From NCBI GenBank assembly GCA_963204745.1, contig CAUJHF010000010.1, positions 1 through 64,000 on the forward strand: 64,000 nt of DNA. The letters are read 5' to 3'. Positions 47,453-56,340 of the stretch are shown here, in pieces. Position numbers and translations under genes: made by a program. Within the stretch, counting starts at the first letter, position 1, and each line of letters begins with the position of its first letter. Under the pieces are notes generated by a model that did no database searches, was not told the DNA's origin, and was given only the letters and a program-made list of their open reading frames with translations. The DNA is from Pseudomonadota bacterium (GTDB lineage: Bacteria; Pseudomonadota; Gammaproteobacteria; Steroidobacterales; GCA-2729495).

Positions 47453-48436
47453 TCATAGCGTCGTCAGGGCCACGAAACTCCCGCCGTTGCGTTCGCACAG
47501 CACGCGCATCAAATTGGCAAAGCGTGTGCCATTTCGATCCTGGCCACCCGCAAACTGGGTGGGGAAGCCCACCGCATGGATGCGCACCAGACGCTCGCCA
47601 TCCTTGCCGGCACTGTTGAGCCGGTCCACATAGCGCGCAACTGCTTCCACCTGGCCCTGCGGGAAATCGTCGCCATAGATATAGATGCTGATCTTGCGCC
47701 CGGGTTCATAATATGAATTGATGGCCTCGACGATACCCTCGACCGGACTCGAATCGCTGTAAGGATTCCAGTTTGCCAGCCGGCTGATGATGTTCTTGCG
47801 CACGCCGGGCGTATCCGGCATCCACTTCCCGGCGTAGCTCGAGAACATGTACTTGCCCTCGTCGTTCATTACCTGGATGCCGCGCAGCTTCGGATAGACG
47901 CTCAGCGTCTCGCTGATCTTCCGCAGCACCAGCTGCCAGGGTCCCTGATACATGCTGCCCGAGGTGTCGATGACGAAGATGATGTACTCGCTGTCCACAG
48001 GAATGCCGCCGACCGTGGTGTCTTTCGGCTGTGGCCGGTAATTCGCCAGCAGGCGGCGCATTTCCTCGGTCAGGCGCTGCCGGGCCGCTTTCAGCTCACC
48101 CTCTTCGGCCGTATCCGGTACCGGCGCTTTTGCCGGCTTGTGCTGGCCGCGGATCCGGGTCAGCTCGGCTTGCAGCTCTGCAATCATTTGCTGGTCATCG
48201 CCGCGCGGGCCCGACAGCTGGCTGGCAAGAATCGCCGTCTGTGCCTGCACATCCGCGAGCTTCTTTTCGAGGCTTGCGATAACGGCGAGGGCTTCCTTGC
48301 GGGTCGTCTGGATCGAAGCCGGTTCGAACAGCATGGTGATCACCAGCAGCAGGATCACGGCACCAAAGCCGCAGGAAATCGCGTCCAGGAACGACAGGTT
48401 CAGATTGTCCGCAGGCTCGCGTCGTCGCCGTCTCAT
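47453..48436 (-). CDS. Periplasmic VWA protein with MotB/TolR-like N-terminal helix (second)
   Basis: 327 residues. A basic N-terminus (MRRRRREP) leads to one helix with LSFLDAISCGFGAVILL (Asp18); a coiled-coil linker (about 45-130) follows, then a VWA domain whose MIDAS begins FVIDTSGSM (Asp157, Ser159, Ser161). The positive-inside rule places the VWA domain in the periplasm. A helix with an Asp near its start, followed by a periplasmic domain, is the topology of MotB, TolR and ExbD, partners of the MotA/TolQ/ExbB-type protein encoded 2.5 kb upstream in the same operon. Its start overlaps the previous stop (ATGA). Confidence 0.85.
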   Translation of the reverse strand: MRRRRREPADNLNLSFLDAISCGFGAVILLLVITMLFEPASIQTTRKEALAVIASLEKKLADVQAQTAILASQLSGPRGDDQQMIAELQAELTRIRGQHKPAKAPVPDTAEEGELKAARQRLTEEMRRLLANYRPQPKDTTVGGIPVDSEYIIFVIDTSGSMYQGPWQLVLRKISETLSVYPKLRGIQVMNDEGKYMFSSYAGKWMPDTPGVRKNIISRLANWNPYSDSSPVEGIVEAINSYYEPGRKISIYIYGDDFPQGQVEAVARYVDRLNSAGKDGERLVRIHAVGFPTQFAGGQDRNGTRFANLMRVLCERNGGSFVALTTL

Positions 48437-49515
48437 GGCCAGTCCCGCGAAGGGGTAAGGAACGAACCCTTGCTGGCGATGGCCAGCCGCCAGAAAAAAC
48501 CGGCGGCATCCGGATCGCCATCAATTGGATACAGCAGCACATTCACCGGCACGCGGCCGGGCAGCTCGCGCACGGCCTGATTGAAAAATGTCGTGCGCTG
48601 GGCCGGTTTTACCTGTGTGACACCACCGGGCGCCTGCTTGCCCTGGGTCGGCAGGCCGTCGGTCAGCAGATAGATATTGTCCGGTGCGGGCTTGAGCTGC
48701 TGCAGCGCTGCGAAGGCATTGAGCAGGCTCGTACCCTTGTCCGGCACCACCTTGCGCAGCTCGCTCACGGCCCGCTCCAGCGTGCCGGCGGCACCGGCTT
48801 CCAGCCAGTTGCCGTCACTGCCCGCCACCACACTGTGCGCCTCTTCATTGAACACATAGAGTTGGAAACGGGTGCCGGGCTCGAGCTGCGTGGTCAGCCA
48901 GTCCACCGCGGCGACCACCTGCCGCCACTTGGGCGCCTTGCGTTTGCGGGCCTCCGGCATCGCCCGGTAGCGGACCACGTTCACATAGGTCCGCGCCAGC
49001 ATGCTGGCCGAGGCATCGACGAGGATCACCACCCGCTTGCCGCCCATCTGCATGCCGGTCAGGTACTGCCGATTGCCATCGCCGACAAAACTGCGCACCC
49101 GGCTGCCCGAGCCCGGGGGCTGCTGACTCGCTGTGAGCCGGCCCATGCCTTCCTCCAGGCGCTGTATGTCGGCGCGCAGCTGCTCGGGACTCTCTTTCTG
49201 CGCAATGCTGTCGCCGGACTGCGCTGCCACCTTCTCGCGCATGTCTGCGATCTGCCGGCGCAACTTCTCGATTTGTGCAGCCGCTGCCTCCGGCGAGCTG
49301 ACCGGACCGGCCTGCAGACGGGAGAGATTGCTGCGCGCCTCCCTGAGTTGCTGATCAAGGCTGCCCGCTTCAGCGAGCAGCTCTTCGCTGGCCCGTTCCG
49401 CCTTCAGCCGGACCTGCGCACTGATGATCATCAGGAACAGGATCGTTGCACCCAGACCGCAGGCCATCACGTCCAGAAAGGAGAGACTGAAGATGTTGAA
49501 GGATCTACGCGCCAT
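48433..49515 (-). CDS. Periplasmic VWA protein with MotB/TolR-like N-terminal helix (first)
   Basis: 360 residues from ATG 49515 (a TTG six codons upstream is possible). The N-terminal helix carries LSFLDVMACGLGATILF (Asp15), matching the sister protein's motif. A coiled coil (about 35-130) leads to VWA with MIDAS VDASASM (Asp167, Ser169, Ser171) and YLLTDGLPT. The gene overlaps the actin-like/FHA gene by 11 bp and the second VWA gene by 4 bp, so the three are translationally coupled. The two VWA proteins are probably paralogues forming a heteromeric channel partner. Confidence 0.85.
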   Translation of the reverse strand: MARRSFNIFSLSFLDVMACGLGATILFLMIISAQVRLKAERASEELLAEAGSLDQQLREARSNLSRLQAGPVSSPEAAAAQIEKLRRQIADMREKVAAQSGDSIAQKESPEQLRADIQRLEEGMGRLTASQQPPGSGSRVRSFVGDGNRQYLTGMQMGGKRVVILVDASASMLARTYVNVVRYRAMPEARKRKAPKWRQVVAAVDWLTTQLEPGTRFQLYVFNEEAHSVVAGSDGNWLEAGAAGTLERAVSELRKVVPDKGTSLLNAFAALQQLKPAPDNIYLLTDGLPTQGKQAPGGVTQVKPAQRTTFFNQAVRELPGRVPVNVLLYPIDGDPDAAGFFWRLAIASKGSFLTPSRDWP

Positions 49516-50899
49516 TTCCGGACACTTCGGCAATGAGCCGCAGCTCGACCGGCGGAGTACCCAGCGTAATCACATCACCTGCCTTGAGCACCGCCGCCGA
49601 ATCCACACGGTGCCCGTTCAGCAAGGTACCGAAGCGACTGTGATCGAAGAGCATCAGCGTGCCGTTCTCGGTGCGCACCGTACAGTGAAGACGGGAAACC
49701 CCGCGCAGCCCGGTATCCAGCGCCACGCCCCACTCATCTGCAGTGATGCCAGTGCCGATGCGGAGTGGCTCTGCCCCCAGACGGAAAGCCCGATGCCCGG
49801 CAAGCAGATGACTTGCAGCGCGCTCGCTGCGCTCCGCCGGGACGACGCTGGCGGACGCCCGCGCAACCGGGGGCCGGTCCCAGGGAAGTTGGGTTTGCAC
49901 CACCGGCTCGATACCCCACCGCGGCTCGATCCGGCTCAGGGCGCCCAATGCGGCGACACCTGGTTCGAGTACATGGATTTCGCATTCCTGCAGACGCATC
50001 AGGCACTCGATCACGCCGGGAAAGTCGGCCAGCCGCTGCGGAACCTGCACCACATGCGGGCCCCGCATCACGATCCGCGAGCGCAGGCGCTGCAACAACG
50101 GTTCGCAGGCTGCTGCCATGCGCTCCTTGAAATCCGCGGCGTCGATGGTCGCGCGAAACCTGTCGTTTCCGGACTTGAGTTCGAGCCGCGCATCGACATC
50201 GCGCGCCACCCGCCCCAGCCAGTCCGGCAAGTGGTTGAACAGCGCCTGCTCCATTTCCGCGCTGTGCAGCGGATCGAAGCGGCTGTACTCGATGAAGCGC
50301 CGTGCGATCAGTTCCGTCGCCAGCCGCTGCAGCGATTCGATGCCCAGGGACGGAAAAAACTCGCGCTCACCGAGGCTGACCTGTCCGTCCTGGCGCATAT
50401 GCGTCAATGTCAGCGTGTGCAGACCGGCATCGATCTGCAACAGCTCACGCCCCGGGTACTCGTTGCGCACCGCGGCCACCGACGCATCGACCAGACCGAG
50501 TATCGGCACGTCATACGCGCGGCTTGTGCCGATCAACGCCGCGATCTGTTCAGGTGTCCACCAGGGTGGTGTGGCGCCGACGATCCCCTGCTGGCTGCTG
50601 GTGCCGTAATGCAACCACAGCCGCCGCAGATGTGCGCCGACGATCTCGGCATTCGACTCAAAAGCGCGCAATGGCCTCGGCAGCGGTGTCGCCGTCAGGT
50701 CGCGCCAGTAACGCACGCTGGTCAGCCTCGGCCAGCGTTTGAGTACCGGCAAGGCAGCCGTGCCAAAGCGCGCCGGCCCGTCCGCAACCACGACATAGGC
50801 CGGCTCAACGTGCAGCAGACCGGCCTCGTTCGCGACCGCAACAGCCGCATCGTTCAGGTCGATAGCCAGAGGCGTGCTGACAAACTGCGTATTTTCCAC
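49505..50899 (-). CDS. Actin/Hsp70-like ATPase-fold protein with C-terminal FHA domain
   Basis: 464 residues, cytosolic, GTG start at 50899. The first 330 residues show the repeated strand pattern of the actin/Hsp70/PilM fold: PLAIDLNDAAVAVAN (phosphate 1-like), PILGLVDASVAAV and LLQIDAGLHTLTLTHM (phosphate 2-like). The last 85 residues are FHA: RIGTG, GVSRLHCTV and SRFGTLLNG keep the Arg, Ser-Arg-His and Asn used to bind phosphothreonine. I infer recruitment by a protein phosphorylated by the cluster's kinase. It lies 4 bp after the channel gene and overlaps the VWA gene. Confidence 0.75.
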   Translation of the reverse strand: MENTQFVSTPLAIDLNDAAVAVANEAGLLHVEPAYVVVADGPARFGTAALPVLKRWPRLTSVRYWRDLTATPLPRPLRAFESNAEIVGAHLRRLWLHYGTSSQQGIVGATPPWWTPEQIAALIGTSRAYDVPILGLVDASVAAVRNEYPGRELLQIDAGLHTLTLTHMRQDGQVSLGEREFFPSLGIESLQRLATELIARRFIEYSRFDPLHSAEMEQALFNHLPDWLGRVARDVDARLELKSGNDRFRATIDAADFKERMAAACEPLLQRLRSRIVMRGPHVVQVPQRLADFPGVIECLMRLQECEIHVLEPGVAALGALSRIEPRWGIEPVVQTQLPWDRPPVARASASVVPAERSERAASHLLAGHRAFRLGAEPLRIGTGITADEWGVALDTGLRGVSRLHCTVRTENGTLMLFDHSRFGTLLNGHRVDSAAVLKAGDVITLGTPPVELRLIAEVSGNGA

Positions 50900-50903
50900 C
50901 GGA

Positions 50904-51701
50904 TCAGCTCACCTGCAGGTGGCGGATCAGATGTTCGTCGAGATAGTTTTCCGTCTCAAAAGACAGCCGCTCCTGCAACAGCTGTAGCTGGTGCACGAGA
51001 AACATCAGCAGGATACTGATCAGCAGTGCGACCAGCGTGGAGTTGAAGGCCACGCCCAGGCTCTCGGTAACGCCGCTGATATCACCAGACACTGCCTTGT
51101 TGGCCACGCTGAGCGCATCGCCGATACCGCGCACCGTGCCGATGAATCCGATCGACGGAATCGCCCAGAGGATATAGCGGACCATCGACAGCTCGGCCTC
51201 GAGCTGCTCGCCACCCGACATCACCACCGTATGCGCCGAAGAGGACGCATCCTGCACATTGTGGGTGGCACCAAAGCGCTGCAGGGCATTGAGCAGCGCG
51301 CGCGGCAGCAACAGGCCCTGATCGGCCGCCGGCAGTGACTGGATCTGGCGGATGTAGTTACGCGTATCCTCGGGCAGGATGCGCATGCCTTCCGCGATCG
51401 GCACCAGCTCCTGATCGAGGATCTGCCGCTCGCGACTGACGTTGCGCGCCTTGTAGCCCATGATCGACAACGCCCACAGACCGAGTACGAAGCAGGACTC
51501 CTGCTCGTAGTCCTTGAGCACGATGAACCAGGAACGTTGCGGCGTGTAGCTCGCGTCCTGTTTCACCATCTGCCGGTTCTGCTCGATCACCGCCTGCGCA
51601 TTCGGCCAGACCAGGGTGACGTACACCGCATGTACCAGCAGCACGGACAACAGCAGCGAGAACAGCTGAAAGACGAACTCGGCAGAGAAGGTTCTTTGCA
51701 T
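50904..51701 (-). CDS. MotA/TolQ/ExbB-family proton channel protein
   Basis: 265 residues with about four helices (8-28, 68-86, 170-190, 213-235). The last two form the family core: ILWAIPSIGFIGTVRGIGDAL with the conserved Pro and Gly residues, and GVAFNSTLVALLISILLMFLV with the conserved Thr. Such proteins form pentamers around two MotB/TolR/ExbD helices and couple proton flow to motion or force. No usual ExbD or TolR gene is present; the two VWA proteins downstream have the matching helix. It lies 4 bp before the actin-like/FHA gene. Confidence 0.88.
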   Translation of the reverse strand: MQRTFSAEFVFQLFSLLLSVLLVHAVYVTLVWPNAQAVIEQNRQMVKQDASYTPQRSWFIVLKDYEQESCFVLGLWALSIMGYKARNVSRERQILDQELVPIAEGMRILPEDTRNYIRQIQSLPAADQGLLLPRALLNALQRFGATHNVQDASSSAHTVVMSGGEQLEAELSMVRYILWAIPSIGFIGTVRGIGDALSVANKAVSGDISGVTESLGVAFNSTLVALLISILLMFLVHQLQLLQERLSFETENYLDEHLIRHLQVS

Positions 51702-51724
51702 GGCGTGGCTTCCGGTCAGCAGAT

Positions 51725-52042
51725 TCAGATATCCGAAGGCAGGGCGACACCGAGATCAGCAGGCAGCGGCTTGTCAGCCGCGACTTCACCCGGATCCAGG
51801 CCGCCGCTCAGCACTTTCTCGACGTTCTTCAGCTCAGCTTCAATCTCGGCGGTGGAGAGGTCCCTGACCGGCTCCGCTCCGGTTTTTCCGGCCTCGGCAC
51901 TGGCGGTGCCGGTCGCTGCTGCCTCTGCCGCAGCATCGAGCTTCAGTACAGAGGGCGGACCGCTGCCGATACGGCCAGCCGCCCAGGTGAGGCCAAGGCC
52001 CAGTGTGATCACCAGCAATGTGCGCCAGACTTTGCCCAACAT
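51725..52042 (-). CDS. Small single-helix membrane protein, unknown
   Basis: 105 residues: an N-terminal helix (TLLVITLGLGLTWAAG), then an Ala/Glu/Lys-rich periplasmic tail with a short helical DLSTAEIEAELKNVEKVLSGG. No family is recognised. It sits inside the cluster, 3 bp after the PEGA/SUMF1 gene and 23 bp before the channel gene, so it is probably a subunit or assembly factor of the same complex. Confidence 0.65.
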   Translation of the reverse strand: MLGKVWRTLLVITLGLGLTWAAGRIGSGPPSVLKLDAAAEAAATGTASAEAGKTGAEPVRDLSTAEIEAELKNVEKVLSGGLDPGEVAADKPLPADLGVALPSDI

Positions 52043-52045
52043 GGC

Positions 52046-54460
52046 CTACCGCTCTTTATCATCTGCTGTGCGCGCGATCCGGAAGCCGACGTCGAGACGG
52101 CCGCTGTCGCCGAAATCGCGATACGACAGGCGCAGCTCGCTGATGCCACTGTGGCGCCAGCCTGAACCACGGATCACATGATACTGCCCATCAGCCGGCC
52201 CGGCGGGATCGACAGCCAGCGCTCCGCCGGAGGGATAAACGGTGTAACGGTCGTTCACCCATTCGGCCACGTTGCCGCCCAGATCAAAGAGGCCCAGCGG
52301 ACTGGGGCTGAAGCTGCCGACAGGCGCTGTCACGGCATAGCGGTCGCTGTAACTGGCGAGCACATTCGTTACCACGCCCTGTGCGGTGCGATCGGCATAG
52401 TTTCCCGCCCCGGCCGGCGGCGGCATCGCATCACCCCAGGGATAACGGCGACTGCCCCCACCCCCGTTGTAGCGCGCGGCCCACGCCCACTCCGCTTCGG
52501 TGGGCAGACGGTAGCCCGTGGTGACCGGCGTGGCCAGCACCAGCTGCCCGGCAATCTCGGCATAGGCGCGCGGGCGCTGCTCCTGGTCGCTCAGCCAGTT
52601 GCAGTAAGCCGCGGCATCCTGCCAGCTCAACATCACCACCGGGTGACTGCCGGCAGCCAGCTGCTGATACTTCTCCGCGCCGGAAGTGTGCTTCGGCTGG
52701 AAGGCGCGGTACTGGGTGTTCGTCACCTCGCGCGTGGCGATATAGAACGCGCGCGTCAGCCGCACATCGCGCTCGGTTTCGTTGGCCCGCCGGCCCTGCT
52801 CGCGACGCGGTGCGCCCATGCGAAACTCACCCGGCTGGACCAGGCGCATTTCCATGCCCTGCGACGTCGTCACGGTGCGCGGCGTCGCTGCGATCACCGC
52901 CTGCTGTGGCGTCAGCAGCCTGGCTGTGACTACCTGAGGCTGGCCCGGCTGCGGCGTCACCTCGGTGACATAGGGCACAAAGCCAGGCTTGCGAAACTCG
53001 AAACGATGCGCAAAAGCCGGCAGCGACAGTTCGCGCGGTCCGGTTCCCGCTGGCTTGCCATCGACCAGCAGCTCGGCATCGGCCGGCTCGCTGCTGACGC
53101 GGACCACGCCGATGCGCGCAACGAGTTCGACACGCAGCGTTGCACCCCGGCTGTTGACCAGATCCACGTTGCGCGATGCCGCTTCGTAGCCCGGCTTGCT
53201 CAGCGCCACCGAATAGCTGCGCCCCGGCGGCAGTCCGGTCTCCAGCGGCGTCACACCACGATAGCGGCCGGCCACCGTCACCGTCGCGCCCGGCGGTTCG
53301 CTGATGATGCGCACCAGACCATCGGCCTGCTCCAGCTTCAGCACCTCGAGCTGCTGTGGCTGATTGGCGACCGCCGTAACCCGGTGCCTGAGGGTCTTGA
53401 AGCCGTCTTTCTCGAAAACCAGCGTGCGCTCGCCGGCCGGCAATTCCAGCTGCGCGGGCGTGGTACCCGCCGGCGCGCCATCGACGAAGATGGCGGCACC
53501 CTCCGGCACAGTGTTGACCGTCACCTCGGCCCAGTCAGGCACCAGACGCGCTTCGATGGCCTGCAGAACACCACCGCCCTCCACCGTCAGTTCCGTCTCA
53601 TAAGCCTGGTAACGCGGGGCCACCACACGCAGCTTGTGGCTGCCGGCTTTTACATCGATGGCACGTGTCGGCGTACGCCCCGCGCTCACACCATCGATGG
53701 TGACCTCGGCAGCGACTGCGGGTGTCGTGCTGACCACAAGCTGACCCGGCAATCGCTCCAGGCGCAGGCTGAAATCCTGGCTGGGGGCGTCCGTTACCCC
53801 GATGCTGATGTTGCCCGGCGCATAGCCTTCTGCCGTGGCAATCACGGCGTAAGACCCGGGGCGCAGCAGATAACGACCGGCAAAACGCAGGTCCGGAACG
53901 CCCTGCACGTCGAGGACGGCCACGGGCGGGTCTACAGCGATCAGCACCGCACGCGAGGTCAGCAGCCAGAACGCGCACACGGCGAGGATGAACAGCGCGA
54001 ACCAGATCGCCGGCGCACGCCAGCGCGGGCTTGCCCGACGCCTGAGTGCCCTAAGGGGCGCCACCGGTGCTGAACCCTCCGCTGCAGGCACGGCAAGCTC
54101 CGGCACTGCTTCTTCCGGCGGCAAGGTGTCGTAGTCCACGCCACTGAAGCGCAGCCTGAATTCGAGCGCATCAGTGCCGAAGGCACAGCGGATGCGGGCG
54201 CTGCCGATACCGATCTCGTCACCGTCGCTGAGCCAGCGCGTCCCGGTGAGCGGCACCTCATTGACCGTGACCTGCTGCGCACCGGTGGGTTGCAGGAAGG
54301 GTCGGCCATCGAGCAAGCCCATCAACGCATGGCTCTGGTCGGCAACCGGACCCGGCAAGCGGATTGCAGCGGCCGGGCCGGTCCCTATGCGCAGCGGCAG
54401 GTCGGCGTCGCCGAAACGGCGCGTGCCGGAAGCATCATGAACGACGATGGCAGAACTCAA
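52046..54460 (-). CDS. FHA-TM-PEGA-SUMF1 protein
   Basis: 804 residues from TTG 54460, which overlaps the kinase stop (TTGA). Order: cytosolic FHA-like domain (about 1-110), one helix (about 150-172, FALFILAVCAFWLL), four to five PEGA repeats (about 175-535; for example VPEGAAIFVDGAPAGTTPAQ), and a C-terminal SUMF1/FGE domain (about 550-800; REVTNTQYRAF, YRLPTEAEWAWAARY, LFDLGGNVAEWV). The FHA loop lacks the Arg of the Ser-Arg-His motif (ADQSHALM), so phosphothreonine binding is doubtful. The layout recalls periplasmic SUMF1 protein TagR upstream of the kinase in type VI systems, here in a membrane-spanning form. Confidence 0.85.
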   Translation of the reverse strand: MSSAIVVHDASGTRRFGDADLPLRIGTGPAAAIRLPGPVADQSHALMGLLDGRPFLQPTGAQQVTVNEVPLTGTRWLSDGDEIGIGSARIRCAFGTDALEFRLRFSGVDYDTLPPEEAVPELAVPAAEGSAPVAPLRALRRRASPRWRAPAIWFALFILAVCAFWLLTSRAVLIAVDPPVAVLDVQGVPDLRFAGRYLLRPGSYAVIATAEGYAPGNISIGVTDAPSQDFSLRLERLPGQLVVSTTPAVAAEVTIDGVSAGRTPTRAIDVKAGSHKLRVVAPRYQAYETELTVEGGGVLQAIEARLVPDWAEVTVNTVPEGAAIFVDGAPAGTTPAQLELPAGERTLVFEKDGFKTLRHRVTAVANQPQQLEVLKLEQADGLVRIISEPPGATVTVAGRYRGVTPLETGLPPGRSYSVALSKPGYEAASRNVDLVNSRGATLRVELVARIGVVRVSSEPADAELLVDGKPAGTGPRELSLPAFAHRFEFRKPGFVPYVTEVTPQPGQPQVVTARLLTPQQAVIAATPRTVTTSQGMEMRLVQPGEFRMGAPRREQGRRANETERDVRLTRAFYIATREVTNTQYRAFQPKHTSGAEKYQQLAAGSHPVVMLSWQDAAAYCNWLSDQEQRPRAYAEIAGQLVLATPVTTGYRLPTEAEWAWAARYNGGGGSRRYPWGDAMPPPAGAGNYADRTAQGVVTNVLASYSDRYAVTAPVGSFSPSPLGLFDLGGNVAEWVNDRYTVYPSGGALAVDPAGPADGQYHVIRGSGWRHSGISELRLSYRDFGDSGRLDVGFRIARTADDKER

Positions 54461-56328
54461 ATCGATTCCTCACAGCGGATCACCACGGGCGGCATGTTGC
54501 CGGCCGGATCCACACGGATGTTGCGCCGGACATCACGGTAGCCATCGCGCGTGCCGACCACGACATAGGGTCCGGGCCGCAATTCCAGCGTACGACGGCT
54601 GAACACGCCGAGCGTGCCGACTTTGTAGATCACCACATTGGTCTGGTTGTCGGATTCGAATTGTACGGGCACCGGCTGCGCTGCAATCTTCAGCTGTGCG
54701 TCAAGCCGCTCGATCTGTGCGCTCAGTACCGGGCCTGGTGCCGGCACAGCAGAGGCCTGCGCCACGAGCTGTCGCGCCGGACCTGCGATCGCATCGTCAT
54801 TGAAGCGGTCGGCACGCGCCAGGGCCTGCTCAAGCTGCTGGTTCAGGCTGGCGCGCGCCTGCGCCTGCGCCAGGCCCCTCTGGGCACCCAGCAGATTGGC
54901 ATCGATGCCCAGCATCGCTTCATATTGAGAGACTGCGCCCTGCCACTGTTCGGCCGCTTCCAGCCGCCGTGCTTCTGCCTGTAGTGTCGCGAGGCGCTCG
55001 CGCCGCTCTTCGGCGACCAGCTGCGCGAGCGCATTTTTCGCACCCGGATCTTCGGGCCGCAGCCCTGTCGCAACGTCGATGGCCTGTCTCGCTTCCGCGA
55101 GTCGTCCGGCAGACAGCGCGCCCAGGCCGCGCGACAGGGCGCGCTCGAAGTCGGTTGCGGTGCTGACGACCACCGGCGACTTTGTACGCGGAGCCGGTGA
55201 CGGCGCCTTGGCCGGCGCATCAGCGACGACGGGTGCGGGTGGCGATTCCTGTGCCGGCGCCGGGTCCGCCACCGTCTCCGTCTCCGGCGGCGGTGGCGCG
55301 GGCGGCGGCGCTGATTCCGGTGCTGCGGCCGCAGGCGGCGGTGGCAGGACGACCGGGCGATCGCTGACCAGCCTCGGCAGGATAAACAGCACGCCGGCCA
55401 GACACACGAGCAGCACAACGCCACCGGCATAGACCAGCCAGGCGGGCAGACCCGCAGCAGCCTGGCGACGCAGCCGCTGAGGAGCCGCTATCACAGCCGA
55501 GGTATCCACGGCGCCGCGTCCGGGCACCTGCTCATCGTCCAGCAATATCTCCGCAAGTAGCGCACGTACTGCAGCCATGCCCGCCGGCCGGCGGGCAGGC
55601 GACTTCTCCAGCAGCGCTGCTACCAGCCGGACCAGCGCCAGCGGCAGGGGCTGGCCCGAACCATCGACACCGAGGCGGGCCGGAACCTCGGTGCGTATAC
55701 GCGCGGCCGTAATACCCGGATGCAGGGGTGGTGCACCGGACAGCAGGTCATAGAGCAGCGCGCCGAGCGCATAGACATCATCACTGACCGTGGGCGGCAC
55801 GCCGTCCAGCTGCTGCGGACTCGCCGCCGACAGCGACACCGCACCGTCCGCACTGAGCGTCGCCATCCGGAAATCACTCAGCCGCCAGTGTCCTGCAGTG
55901 TCGCAAAGCAGATTGCCGGCCTTCAGATCACCGTGGACCACGCCTTGTGCATGCGCGTACTGGAGGGCTTCGACCACTTCAATCACAGCTGCAACGATGG
56001 CCTGCCAGGCAGCGCCGCGCAGCGCACCGGGATCGGCACCGACGACCGGCTCCATGGAAATACAGCAGCGCGCGCCGTCCACATCCACGGCGTGGATGCG
56101 CACGATGCCCGGATGCACGAGCCGCTGCAAAGACCGTAGATCGCTACGCAGCGCATCGGCCAGTCGGCACGCCGCTGCTGCATCAGCCGCAGGAATGATC
56201 TTCAGCGCGACCCCGGTGGCAAGAACCGGATCTTCGGCCAGCCACACTTCGCCACTGCCGCCACGACCGAGCACACGGATCAGACGAAAGCGCCCGGCCA
56301 GCACCAGACCCGCGGCAAGTTCTGACAT
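54457..56328 (-). CDS. Transmembrane Ser/Thr protein kinase
   Basis: 623 residues: kinase domain (about 12-265), a helix (about 290-315), a Pro-rich linker and a periplasmic helical/TPR-like domain with a C-terminal PEGA-like end. Kinase motifs: GRGGSG loop (21-26), Lys43, HGDLKAGN with catalytic Asp134 and Asn139, and DFR instead of DFG (Asp152 kept). The helix C Glu is replaced by Asp63, and the APE motif is reduced. It is a non-RD, somewhat divergent kinase, probably active because the metal and catalytic residues remain. It likely phosphorylates an FHA partner of the cluster. No cognate PP2C phosphatase is visible. Confidence 0.88.
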   Translation of the reverse strand: MSELAAGLVLAGRFRLIRVLGRGGSGEVWLAEDPVLATGVALKIIPAADAAAACRLADALRSDLRSLQRLVHPGIVRIHAVDVDGARCCISMEPVVGADPGALRGAAWQAIVAAVIEVVEALQYAHAQGVVHGDLKAGNLLCDTAGHWRLSDFRMATLSADGAVSLSAASPQQLDGVPPTVSDDVYALGALLYDLLSGAPPLHPGITAARIRTEVPARLGVDGSGQPLPLALVRLVAALLEKSPARRPAGMAAVRALLAEILLDDEQVPGRGAVDTSAVIAAPQRLRRQAAAGLPAWLVYAGGVVLLVCLAGVLFILPRLVSDRPVVLPPPPAAAAPESAPPPAPPPPETETVADPAPAQESPPAPVVADAPAKAPSPAPRTKSPVVVSTATDFERALSRGLGALSAGRLAEARQAIDVATGLRPEDPGAKNALAQLVAEERRERLATLQAEARRLEAAEQWQGAVSQYEAMLGIDANLLGAQRGLAQAQARASLNQQLEQALARADRFNDDAIAGPARQLVAQASAVPAPGPVLSAQIERLDAQLKIAAQPVPVQFESDNQTNVVIYKVGTLGVFSRRTLELRPGPYVVVGTRDGYRDVRRNIRVDPAGNMPPVVIRCEESI

Positions 56329-56340
56329 GCGCTGCGGAAA

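Noticed and set aside
47453-51701. Zorya-type anti-phage system (ZorAB)
   Set aside because: There is a MotA-like channel, but the partner lacks a ZorB OmpA-like domain and no ZorC, ZorD or ZorE is present.
52178-54073. 631-aa plus-strand open frame
   Set aside because: Shadow of the FHA-PEGA-SUMF1 gene; composition is Arg/His-rich as expected from the opposite strand of GC-rich coding DNA.
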